Assembly: GCA_021838585.1 (NCBI GenBank)
Contig: JAKCDE010000045.1
Location: 1-7,109 of the forward strand
Reading direction: 5' to 3'
From: Nitrospirota bacterium
Lineage (GTDB): Bacteria; Nitrospirota_A; Leptospirillia; Leptospirillales; Leptospirillaceae
Length of the DNA: 7,109 nucleotides
Every line of letters begins with the position of its first letter. Within the stretch, counting starts at the first letter, position 1. Made by a program: the position numbers and the translations under genes. Positions 1 through 5,650 of this stretch are shown in pieces. The notes under the pieces were generated by a model. It searched no databases. It was not told the origin of the DNA and saw only the letters and a program-made list of their open reading frames with translations.

Positions 1-283
1 GAAGGGGGTCCGTTTTGGTCATCGGGGTGAAGGAATGGAGGAGTGTCTCCGAGCGATTGACCCGTGCTATGATTTCCAGAGCGAGATCCCGGAAGAGAAA
101 TCCTGCCTGGCTCAGATAGACCCGGCGCCCGATCCGGTTGAAGAGGCTCACCCCCAGCTCCCGTTCCAGAAGCTGGATCTGGGTGCTGACGGCCGGCTGG
201 GTGACGGAGAGGCTTCGGGCGGCCTTGGTAAAGTTCAGGGAATCGCTGACGACAAGAAAGGTCTGGATCTGGGACAGGGTCAT
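1..283 (-). CDS. LysR-type transcriptional regulator, N-terminal part (cut by window edge)
   Basis: A cytoplasmic DNA-binding regulator of the LysR family; only the first 94 codons are inside the window and the frame stays open to position 1. The visible part is the winged helix-turn-helix. It begins MTLSQIQTFLVVSDSLNFT, then KAARSLSVTQPAVSTQI (residues about 20-36, the recognition helix) and LLERELGVSLFNRIGRRVYL (38-57), followed by SQAG, which matches the family's LFxRxGRxVxLTxAG wing. A linker helix follows. The C-terminal effector-binding domain lies outside the window, so the ligand cannot be inferred. The ATG at 281-283 is preceded by AAAGGA at 293-298, nine bases away, which fixes the start. 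The gene is divergent from the TolC-led cluster, the classical arrangement in which a LysR protein controls its neighbour and itself. Family assignment is secure; the target is inference. Confidence 0.95.
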   Translation of the reverse strand, partial: MTLSQIQTFLVVSDSLNFTKAARSLSVTQPAVSTQIQLLERELGVSLFNRIGRRVYLSQAGFLFRDLALEIIARVNRSETLLHSFTPMTKTDPL

Positions 284-311
284 TATTTTTTATCCTTTGG
301 TATTACCGTTT

Positions 312-325
312 CCCGAAAATTCGGG
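312..325. promoter_or_regulatory. Palindrome in the LysR/TolC intergenic region, candidate operator
   Basis: CCCGAA-AA-TTCGGG has perfect 6-bp arms around a 2-bp centre. It lies in the divergent intergenic region, between the predicted LysR transcription start and its start codon. A loop of two bases is too tight for an RNA hairpin with all six pairs, so a protein-binding site is more likely. It does not fit the textbook LysR T-N11-A box exactly. Binding by the adjacent LysR protein (autoregulation) is inferred from position only. Confidence 0.4.
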
Positions 326-374
326 GACGCTGAGGTTTATCGAGGTGCCGGGAGCCGGAATGTTCATTTTTTCT

Positions 375-404
375 ATTATACATTCTTTTCCTGACGGGCT
401 TCAA
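375..404 (-). promoter_or_regulatory. Predicted sigma70-type promoter of the LysR gene
   Basis: On the minus strand a perfect TATAAT (-10) lies at 375-380. TTGAAG (4/6 match to TTGACA) lies at 399-404, with an 18-bp spacer. Transcription would start near 367-368, giving a leader of about 85 nt before the LysR start codon. On the plus strand the same A+T-rich patch offers only TATTAT without a convincing -35 box, so the promoter of the TolC-led operon was not located. The assignment is by motif only. Confidence 0.55.
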
Positions 405-444
405 TAACCTTTTGTTTTGATGGTTGAATTGTCTGAAATCGGAT

Positions 445-462
445 AGGAGAGAGATCCTGTTG
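445..462 (+). promoter_or_regulatory. Ribosome binding site and TTG start that fix the TolC-family start
   Basis: AGGAGA at 445-450 lies nine bases before TTG at 460-462. An in-frame TTG at 424 opens a frame 12 codons longer but has no Shine-Dalgarno sequence, and it would put charged residues (KSDRRE) ahead of the signal peptide. Starting at 460 gives a short positive n-region (MRTCFRP) directly followed by a hydrophobic core. CTG at 457 is a less likely alternative. Confidence 0.75.
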
Positions 463-1866
463 CGCACCTGCTTCCGACCGATTCTTCTGTTCTTCTTGTC
501 AGCACTATTGTTTTGTTTTTATTCAAAAAACCCTCCCCTTTCCAGCGCAGACTCATCTCCCTCCTCCCTCCCGGCGCCCCCGTCAGAAACCTCCGCGGTG
601 GGCAAGCCCTTTGAGCTGACCCTTCGCTCCGCCCTGGAAATCGCCCTCCGCTCCTATCCGGGGATCGGGGCGGCACAGCAGGGGATCCTGGCCTCAAAGG
701 CGGGAATCGGGGTGGCCCAGAGCCAGTACTATCCGACCCTCACCGGGTCGACGACCTATACCCGGGAGACGGGAAACTTCGGCCCTCAGCCGGGGTTCCC
801 CTTTACCATTCCGGAGTCCCCCGTCTCCTTCGACTTTTATCAGGCCCAGCTGACCCTGTCCGAAACGCTCTTCTCCTTTGGGAGACGACGCTCCCAGGTC
901 AGCCAGAACCGCCATCTCTACAAGGCCGCCAGGAGCCAGCACCGCAGGACGCTTGAGGACACGGTCCTGAACGTCGAGAAGGCCTTTTTCCTGGTCCTGA
1001 AGGATCAGAACCTCGTTCAGGTCGATGACCTCACCATCGACGACTATCGCCTTCAGGAGGAGGTGGCCCGAATCCGTTACAAGGACGGGGTGGCCACCTC
1101 CTATGACGTCCTGAATGCCCGGGTCAACCTCTCGAATGCCCGTCTCGCGCGGGTGACCGACAAAAATCAGGAGAGGATCGACCGCCTGAACCTCGACCGC
1201 GCCATGGGAGTCGTCGCCCACGGATCCTACCGTGTCGTGCCCCCTTCCCCTCGGACCTCTCCCGATCTCAACCCGGACCGGGCGGTCTCCCGGGCGCTCT
1301 CTCTGCGGCCCGATCTTCAGACGCTGACAGAGCAGGCCCTGGCCCAGAAGCAGGTGGTCAAGTTCAATCAGGCCCAATTTTTTCCGACCGTCCAGACGGT
1401 CGGAGCCTACAGCCTCGACAGCGAGTTCTTTCCCCTGGTCTACAACTGGTCGGTGGGAACGACCCTGACCGTGCCGATCTTCAATGGATTCCAGTTTGTC
1501 CACCAGACCCAGCAGGCCCGGGCCCAGATGCGTCAGATGCTTTTTCAGCGGGAGGATCTCCGCCAGCAGACCATTGTCGAAGTCCGTTCCGATATTCTGA
1601 ACATCCGGACCTACCGACAGAAGGTGGCGGCCGACACGGAGATTGTCGACCAGGCCCGGCAGAATCTCTACCTTGCGGAAAATCAGTTTCGCGTGGGAAC
1701 GGGGACTTCGGTCGCCGTCACCCAGGCCGAAAGGGATCTGGCAAGTGCCCGGGCGAACCTGGTGAGGGACCGGGCGGATCTCTCGATCGCCGTGGCCCAG
1801 CTTCGCCATGACCAAGGCGTGAACCTCGACCCCGTGACCCACCAGATTCCCAAGGAGCTTCCGTGA
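460..1866 (+). CDS. TolC-family outer membrane efflux protein
   Basis: Outer membrane channel subunit of a tripartite exporter, expected to trimerise into a barrel plus periplasmic alpha-helical tunnel. With the TTG start at 460 the protein has 468 residues, normal for the family. A signal peptide (hydrophobic core residues 8-20, probable cleavage near SSA at 28-30) is followed by a Ser/Pro-rich linker. The two structural repeats are visible. Repeat one runs from LTLRSALEIALRSYPGIGAA (about 53-72) through YYPTLTGSTTY (90-100, strand region) to the helical YKDGVATSYDVLNARVNLSNA (about 207-227). Repeat two runs from RPDLQTLTEQALAQKQVVK (283-301) through FFPTVQTVGAYS (307-318) to FRVGTGTSVAVTQAERDLAS (410-429). 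Cys19 does not sit in a proper lipobox (Phe precedes it), so lipidation is unlikely. It is the first gene of a five-gene run with an ABC transporter, suggesting export. The substrate is not evident. Confidence 0.93.
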   Translation: MRTCFRPILLFFLSALLFCFYSKNPPLSSADSSPSSLPAPPSETSAVGKPFELTLRSALEIALRSYPGIGAAQQGILASKAGIGVAQSQYYPTLTGSTTYTRETGNFGPQPGFPFTIPESPVSFDFYQAQLTLSETLFSFGRRRSQVSQNRHLYKAARSQHRRTLEDTVLNVEKAFFLVLKDQNLVQVDDLTIDDYRLQEEVARIRYKDGVATSYDVLNARVNLSNARLARVTDKNQERIDRLNLDRAMGVVAHGSYRVVPPSPRTSPDLNPDRAVSRALSLRPDLQTLTEQALAQKQVVKFNQAQFFPTVQTVGAYSLDSEFFPLVYNWSVGTTLTVPIFNGFQFVHQTQQARAQMRQMLFQREDLRQQTIVEVRSDILNIRTYRQKVAADTEIVDQARQNLYLAENQFRVGTGTSVAVTQAERDLASARANLVRDRADLSIAVAQLRHDQGVNLDPVTHQIPKELP

Positions 1867-2630
1867 GATCCCGGGCCGTGCCATCGCTTTTTTGGAGGGC
1901 GATCGTTCTCCTGCTGCTCCTGGTCGCTTCCCCTTCGGAGAAGTCCTTGGCGGATGAGGGGGCGACGATGCCCGTCCCGTCCTCTCCCGGGCTTCCCAAG
2001 GTGATCGGGACGGCAGGAGGGGCCTCCACCGAACGCTGGTCCGTCGCCCCGACCTATTCCTTCTATATGTTGCCGGGAGGGGGGCTCTCCCGTTATCTTG
2101 ATCAGGGAATGGGGGTCGGGGGCGAGCTTTCCTATCGTCTGGGAGATCTTCCTCCCGAGGGCCACCCGGAGAGCCTCCTCTCCCACTTCCGGGTCCTGGG
2201 GGACATCTCCTATTTTCAGATGACCCCCGGCCCCAACCTGGCCCCCCCCTCGACAGGCGGTTTCTTCAATTCCTCATCGCCCAGCACGATTCCCCCGATT
2301 CCGGGGTCGGCCTCGGTGACGGGATTTGTCCTGCGGGCGGGGATCGCCTATGACCTCTTCGGGATGATCCCCGACTCCCTCGCCCTCCACCGCATTCTTG
2401 TTCCCTACGTGCGACTGGATGTGGGGGGAGCGGATTTTGCCGTGTCGAATGTCCCGAAAATTTCAGGACATCCTTATGGGGAGGTTCTCGATGTCGGCGC
2501 GGGGTTGTCTCTCTCCATCCCGGGATATCCCCTGGGCGTATTCGGGGAGGCCGATCCGACGCTCTTTGATTTTTCAAACAATGTCATGACCATCTTGCCG
2601 CTTGTCGCCGGCATTATGGTAAGGTTCTGA
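1863..2630 (+). CDS. Hypothetical outer membrane beta-barrel-like protein
   Basis: A 255-residue protein of no family I recognise. It starts at GTG 1863, overlapping the upstream stop codon by 4 nt, with AAGGAG at 1852-1857 inside the end of the TolC-family gene, so translation is probably coupled. Residues 1-30 form a clear Sec signal peptide (RSR n-region, AIVLLLLLVA core, cleavage probably after SLA at 30). The mature part has alternating strands rich in Gly, aromatic and hydrophobic residues: WSVAPTYSFYML (59-70), GMGVGGELSYRL (82-93), FRVLGDISYFQM (109-120), VTGFVLRAGIAYDLF (152-166), LVPYVRLDVGGADFAV (179-194) and VLDVGAGLSLSI (208-219). It ends in GIMVRF, a terminal Phe like the recognition signal of BAM-inserted barrels. 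A Pro/Ser-rich loop (about 122-149) separates the strands and is encoded partly by a run of eight C (2242-2249). It probably partners the neighbouring exporter or its cargo in the outer membrane. Confidence 0.8.
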   Translation: MRSRAVPSLFWRAIVLLLLLVASPSEKSLADEGATMPVPSSPGLPKVIGTAGGASTERWSVAPTYSFYMLPGGGLSRYLDQGMGVGGELSYRLGDLPPEGHPESLLSHFRVLGDISYFQMTPGPNLAPPSTGGFFNSSSPSTIPPIPGSASVTGFVLRAGIAYDLFGMIPDSLALHRILVPYVRLDVGGADFAVSNVPKISGHPYGEVLDVGAGLSLSIPGYPLGVFGEADPTLFDFSNNVMTILPLVAGIMVRF

Positions 2631-2635
2631 CAACA

Positions 2636-2650
2636 CCTCCGACAGGGAGG
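2636..2650 (+). other. Small inverted repeat in the gap before the bitopic protein gene
   Basis: CCTCC-GACAG-GGAGG forms a 5-bp stem with a 5-nt loop in the 40-nt gap between two operon genes. There is no following T-run, so it is not a terminator. It could act as a modest mRNA-stability or processing element, or be chance. The GGAGG arm is too far (20 nt) from the ATG at 2671 to be its ribosome binding site; GGAGAG at 2660-2665 serves that role. Confidence 0.3.
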
Positions 2651-2670
2651 ACACATTCTGGAGAGATCTC

Positions 2671-3282
2671 ATGAGCGAAAGCCCGAAGGACAGCAATGGC
2701 GCCAACGACAATAAGCTTCGTCTTCCCAAGAGTTTCATCATTCTCGGGGGAGGCTCCATTCTTGTCATGGCGGCGGGTGTTGTCTATACGATATTTTTCT
2801 ATCTCTCACTGCCGAACCACCGGGATCTCGACAAGGCCGGGCAGGCCGTTCGCCATGTCCCGCTTCCCGTTCCCCCCAACAGCTTCTTCCCCACGGGCAA
2901 GGGGCCAAAGGTTGACAGCTTCGCCTCCAAGGATTTTCTTCTGAGGGTGGCCGCTCTCAAGAAGACCCTGACCGGCTTCGATGTCACCCTGGAGCTGACC
3001 GCCCGTTCGAACGGAATGGAGGGCGAGGGACTGTCTCTGGCCGTGGCCGGAACGCCGCGCTGGGTCGACTCGGGAAGAAACTCCGGGGAGGGAGAGGCCA
3101 ACCTTTCCACCGGGACCCTCTTCAAGGCAGGAGCCCCCGGGGAATTCACGATCCATTTTTCCCGGATGCCCAAGGCCCCGGTCTTCGATCTCTACCTCGG
3201 ACTCGTCGGGACCCGCGGGATCAAGGGAGACCGTTTCCTGACGCACTTCCGGAACATTCCGACCCCCCGGACGACCTCCTGA
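2671..3282 (+). CDS. Hypothetical bitopic membrane protein with periplasmic beta-rich domain
   Basis: A 203-residue protein I do not recognise. The ATG is preceded by GGAGAG (2660-2665), five bases away. A short polar cytoplasmic tail (1-20, ending LRLPK) leads into one transmembrane helix (about 21-44, SFIILGGGSILVMAAGVVYT onward). A Pro-rich linker (about 63-80) follows, and the rest is predicted periplasmic: strand-like stretches FDVTLELTARS (103-113), GLSLAVAGTPRWV (120-132), GEFTIHFSRMP (157-167) and VFDLYLGLVGTR (171-182). The layout (N-terminal anchor plus a small beta-sandwich-like domain) loosely recalls FixH/CcoH-type proteins, but I see no diagnostic motif and do not assign it. It lies between the outer membrane genes and the ABC genes and overlaps the ATPase start (TGATG), so it is probably part of the same envelope complex. 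It lacks the coiled coil and lipoyl-like domain of HlyD/MFP adaptors. Confidence 0.75.
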   Translation: MSESPKDSNGANDNKLRLPKSFIILGGGSILVMAAGVVYTIFFYLSLPNHRDLDKAGQAVRHVPLPVPPNSFFPTGKGPKVDSFASKDFLLRVAALKKTLTGFDVTLELTARSNGMEGEGLSLAVAGTPRWVDSGRNSGEGEANLSTGTLFKAGAPGEFTIHFSRMPKAPVFDLYLGLVGTRGIKGDRFLTHFRNIPTPRTTS

Positions 3283-4028
3283 TGCCGAATGTCCTCGTCA
3301 CGGAGACGGTGACGAAATGCTATCTTCCTGGCCAACCCCCGGCAGTCAAAGGCGTCGATCTCAGGCTCGCCCAGGGGGAGATCCTCAGCATCGTGGGACC
3401 CAATGGCGCGGGAAAATCGACGCTTGTGCAGATGATGCTCGGACTTCTCCTTCCCGACTCGGGAAGGGTCCGTCTCTTTGGCCATGATGTGGCCAAGGAG
3501 CGCCGCCGAATCGCCCACCGGATCAATTATGCCTCCACCGATCTCAGCCTTCCCTATTCCCTGACGGTGAGGGAGAATCTCCTGACCTATGCCCTCATCT
3601 ACAATATGAAGAATCCGAAAGAGAGGGTGGCCCGTCTTCTGTCCACGCTCGATCTCGAGTCCTTTTCCGACCGCAAGGTCGGGGCCCTGTCCACCGGACA
3701 GGTGGCCCGCATGGGAATCGCCAAGGCTCTCGTCAACGATCCGGAGATCCTCTTCCTCGATGAGCCGACGGCGACGCTGGACCCCGAAGTCTCCGGGCAG
3801 CTCCGGCACCTTCTTGGCACGATGGTGCGGGAGCGGGGAATGGCCCTTCTCTATACCTCCCACAACATGCGGGAGGTGGAGCGCTTCTCGGACCGGATCG
3901 TCCTGATGCGGGCCGGGGAGATCGCGGCCGAGGGAACCGCCGCCGATCTTATGGAGAGGTACAAGACAGAAGACCTCGAGGAGCTTTTCCTTCTCCTGGC
4001 CGGACGACAGGAGGTGGGCGTTGAGTGA
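3282..4028 (+). CDS. ABC transporter ATP-binding protein (ABC-2 exporter type)
   Basis: Cytoplasmic ATPase that powers the permease encoded next to it; 248 residues, the usual size. Visible motifs are Walker A GPNGAGKST (39-47), signature LSTGQ (136-140), Walker B ILFLDE with catalytic Glu161, D-loop TLDP (165-168) and switch His194 in YTSHN. The C-terminal DLEELFLLLA (231-240) is typical of ATPases paired with ABC-2 permeases (DrrA/NodI-like). Odd point: where the Q-loop glutamine is expected (usually YVPQ), the sequence reads INYASTDLSLPYSLTVRENL (81-100), so Thr86 or a neighbour appears to replace Gln. All other catalytic residues are intact, so I expect an active enzyme. The ATG lies within TGATG, overlapping the previous stop codon by one base and lacking a good Shine-Dalgarno sequence, which suggests translational coupling. 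Confidence 0.96.
   Translation: MPNVLVTETVTKCYLPGQPPAVKGVDLRLAQGEILSIVGPNGAGKSTLVQMMLGLLLPDSGRVRLFGHDVAKERRRIAHRINYASTDLSLPYSLTVRENLLTYALIYNMKNPKERVARLLSTLDLESFSDRKVGALSTGQVARMGIAKALVNDPEILFLDEPTATLDPEVSGQLRHLLGTMVRERGMALLYTSHNMREVERFSDRIVLMRAGEIAAEGTAADLMERYKTEDLEELFLLLAGRQEVGVE
4009..4023 (+). promoter_or_regulatory. Strong ribosome binding site for the permease TTG start
   Basis: AGGAGGT at 4009-4015, inside the end of the ATPase gene, lies five bases before TTG at 4021-4023. It supports a non-ATG start with an 8-nt overlap of the ATPase stop codon (TGA 4026-4028). No ATG near this position is in the permease frame. Confidence 0.75.
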
Positions 4029-4842
4029 CGCTCCACCACCTGTCTCCCTGTTTGCCTGGAGACCGCTCGCAGGCATCCTCTACCGGCAGGTCGTCCTCTA
4101 TCGACGCTCCCTTCCCCGCTGGATGGAGATCTTTTACTGGCCCCTTCTGGATCTTCTTGTCTGGGGATTTTTGACCCTTTACCTCAAGAAAATTCCCTCG
4201 TTCCTTCCCTCGGCGGTGGTCTCCCTGCTGGGAGCCCTTCTTCTCTGGGACATGCTCTATCGGGCCCAACAGGGAATTTCCGTCATGTTTCTCGAAGAAA
4301 TCTGGTCCCGAAACCTGATTCACCTTCTGGTGGCTCCGGTGACTCCCTACCATATTGTTTTTGGCGCGATCCTCTCGAGCTTCGGCAAGGTTCTTCTCTC
4401 CTCCACCGTGGCGGCCACTCTGGCCTATTTTCTTTTTTCCTTCAAAATCTTTTCTTTGGGCCTTGATCTGATCTTCTTCGTGGGGGCCCTCCTGGCCATG
4501 GGGTGGTCGCTGGGCATCATGACGACCGCCGTGATCCTTCGCTTTGGCCAGGAGGCGGAGGTTCTGGCCTGGGGGGTCATCTTCCTCTTCCAGCCTTTTT
4601 CGGCGGTCTTCAACCCCGTGGGGGTCTTGCCCCCCCTTGCCGCGGCGATTTCCCGGGTGGTCCCGGCCTCGTACGTTTTCGAAGGGATGCGCTCCCTCCT
4701 GACAGGGGGGACGCTTCCTGTCCGGGATCTTCTGATGGCCTATCTTCTTGATGGGGTCTACATGGCCGGAGCGATCTTCCTCTACTCCCGGGTCATCGCC
4801 CGGGCGCGCAGACGGGGATTTCACCTGAAACTGGGCTCGTGA
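4021..4842 (+). CDS. ABC-2 type transporter permease
   Basis: Inner membrane subunit of the exporter; 273 residues, normal for single-domain ABC-2 permeases, which act as homodimers with two ATPases. A cytoplasmic N-terminus with an amphipathic stretch (RPLAGILYRQVVLYRRSLPR, 14-33) precedes about six membrane segments: roughly 38-55, 64-80, 112-140, 146-172, 180-200 and 236-257. The conserved ABC-2 segment is visible as EEIWSRNLIHLLVAPVTPYH (92-111), followed by FGQEAEVLAWG (175-185) and the loop PFSAVFNPVGVLPP (192-205), then ISRVVPASYVFEGMR (210-224). The C-terminus is basic (RARRRG), consistent with a cytoplasmic end. With the ATPase it resembles DrrAB/NodIJ-type exporters of lipids, polysaccharides or drugs, but nothing fixes the substrate. 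It closes the five-gene run; a 41-nt gap follows with no obvious terminator. Confidence 0.93.
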   Translation: MSDAPPPVSLFAWRPLAGILYRQVVLYRRSLPRWMEIFYWPLLDLLVWGFLTLYLKKIPSFLPSAVVSLLGALLLWDMLYRAQQGISVMFLEEIWSRNLIHLLVAPVTPYHIVFGAILSSFGKVLLSSTVAATLAYFLFSFKIFSLGLDLIFFVGALLAMGWSLGIMTTAVILRFGQEAEVLAWGVIFLFQPFSAVFNPVGVLPPLAAAISRVVPASYVFEGMRSLLTGGTLPVRDLLMAYLLDGVYMAGAIFLYSRVIARARRRGFHLKLGS

Positions 4843-4883
4843 GCCCTTTCCTGTTGTGGATACTTTTTTGAAAGGACTCTTGA

Positions 4884-5618
4884 ATGGCTAAGAAACCCGT
4901 TGTCATGGGAACGCTGGCAGAGATCCTTCCGGAGACACCCCGGGTCGCGACCTTTGTGGTCAGGCTTCCCGAAGAAGCAGAGTTCTCCTTTGTGTCCGGC
5001 CAGTTCGCCATGCTCTCCCTTCCTGATTTCCTCAACGACAAGGGGCGTCCGGTGCGTCGGGCCTACTCGATCGCCTCTTCCCCCCACGATCTGGCCCGGA
5101 AGACCCTTTCCTTTACCATTACCCGAAAAGGGGAGGGAGGGCTCTTCTCCAACCGCATCCATGAGGCCAAGGCGGGAGACGCCGTGAGCGTGGAGGGGCC
5201 CTACGGGACCTCCTTTGTTTTGGATCCCGGGGATCCTCGCCCCCATCTCTTCATTGCCGCCGGCAGCGGGATAGCCCCCCTGAGATCGATGATCCGGACC
5301 CTTCTCTCGAAGGAGGTGCCGCCTCCGATCGAACTCCTCTACGGTTTTCGGGGCGAGGATGACTTCATCTATGCTCAGGAACTGAAAGGCTACGAGAAGA
5401 CGATCCCGAATTTTTCCCTCCTGACGGCGCATTCGCGGCCTTCCTCCCATTGGGAGGGGCTTTCCGGGAGGGTTCCGGAACTCCTTCCCGAACTTTATCC
5501 CTCCTACAAGGGACAAGTCGTCTATATATGCGGCCATCCGGAAATGGTGACACAAACGGTTGAATGGCTCGGGACGGCCGGTTTTCCAGAGGAAGCCGTG
5601 CGCAAGGAGCAGTGGTAA
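4884..5618 (+). CDS. Ferredoxin/flavodoxin-NAD(P)H reductase-type flavoprotein
   Basis: Cytoplasmic FAD-containing reductase moving electrons between NAD(P)H and a carrier such as ferredoxin or flavodoxin. The 244 residues match the bacterial Fpr size, and no iron-sulfur domain is attached. FAD domain: RAYS (59-62) binds the flavin, GGLFSN (85-90) contacts the FAD phosphates, and GPYG (105-108) ends the domain. NAD(P) domain: AAGSGIAPLRSM (125-136) is the nucleotide loop, FRGEDDFIYAQEL (155-167) and TAHSRP (181-186) line the adenosine-ribose site, and VYICGHPEMV (213-222) is the CG(P/N/H)P motif. The C-terminal Trp244 in KEQW is the aromatic cap seen in this family. The ATG has AAAGGA (4871-4876) seven bases upstream. 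The gene follows the permease by 41 nt and may be co-transcribed, but no redox partner is in the window. Choice of NADPH over NADH cannot be settled by eye. A b5/phenol-hydroxylase-type reductase is the alternative. Confidence 0.92.
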   Translation: MAKKPVVMGTLAEILPETPRVATFVVRLPEEAEFSFVSGQFAMLSLPDFLNDKGRPVRRAYSIASSPHDLARKTLSFTITRKGEGGLFSNRIHEAKAGDAVSVEGPYGTSFVLDPGDPRPHLFIAAGSGIAPLRSMIRTLLSKEVPPPIELLYGFRGEDDFIYAQELKGYEKTIPNFSLLTAHSRPSSHWEGLSGRVPELLPELYPSYKGQVVYICGHPEMVTQTVEWLGTAGFPEEAVRKEQW

Positions 5619-5650
5619 TTTCCCCATTTCGGACAGGAGGCCTCACCCCC

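Noticed and set aside
341..360. Direct repeat GCCGGGA/GCCGGAA next to the LysR promoter
   Set aside because: Seven-base imperfect repeats are expected by chance in G+C-rich DNA, and no further copies are nearby.
35..407. Plus-strand open frames at the left end
   Set aside because: They lie opposite the LysR helix-turn-helix coding sequence and run into A+T-rich intergenic DNA. They show no ribosome binding site or motif.
517..519. Possible lipoprotein modification of the TolC-family protein at Cys19
   Set aside because: The residues before Cys (LLF) break the lipobox rule, which requires a small residue immediately before Cys.
694..1884. Long minus-strand open frame (396 codons) opposite the TolC-family gene
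   Set aside because: It is an antisense shadow of a G+C-rich gene. The translation lacks family motifs and is rich in Gly, Arg and Leu, while the plus strand encodes a clear TolC-family protein with a ribosome binding site.
3192..4824. Minus-strand open frames opposite the ATPase and permease genes
   Set aside because: They are antisense shadows. The plus strand carries intact Walker, signature and ABC-2 motifs in this interval.
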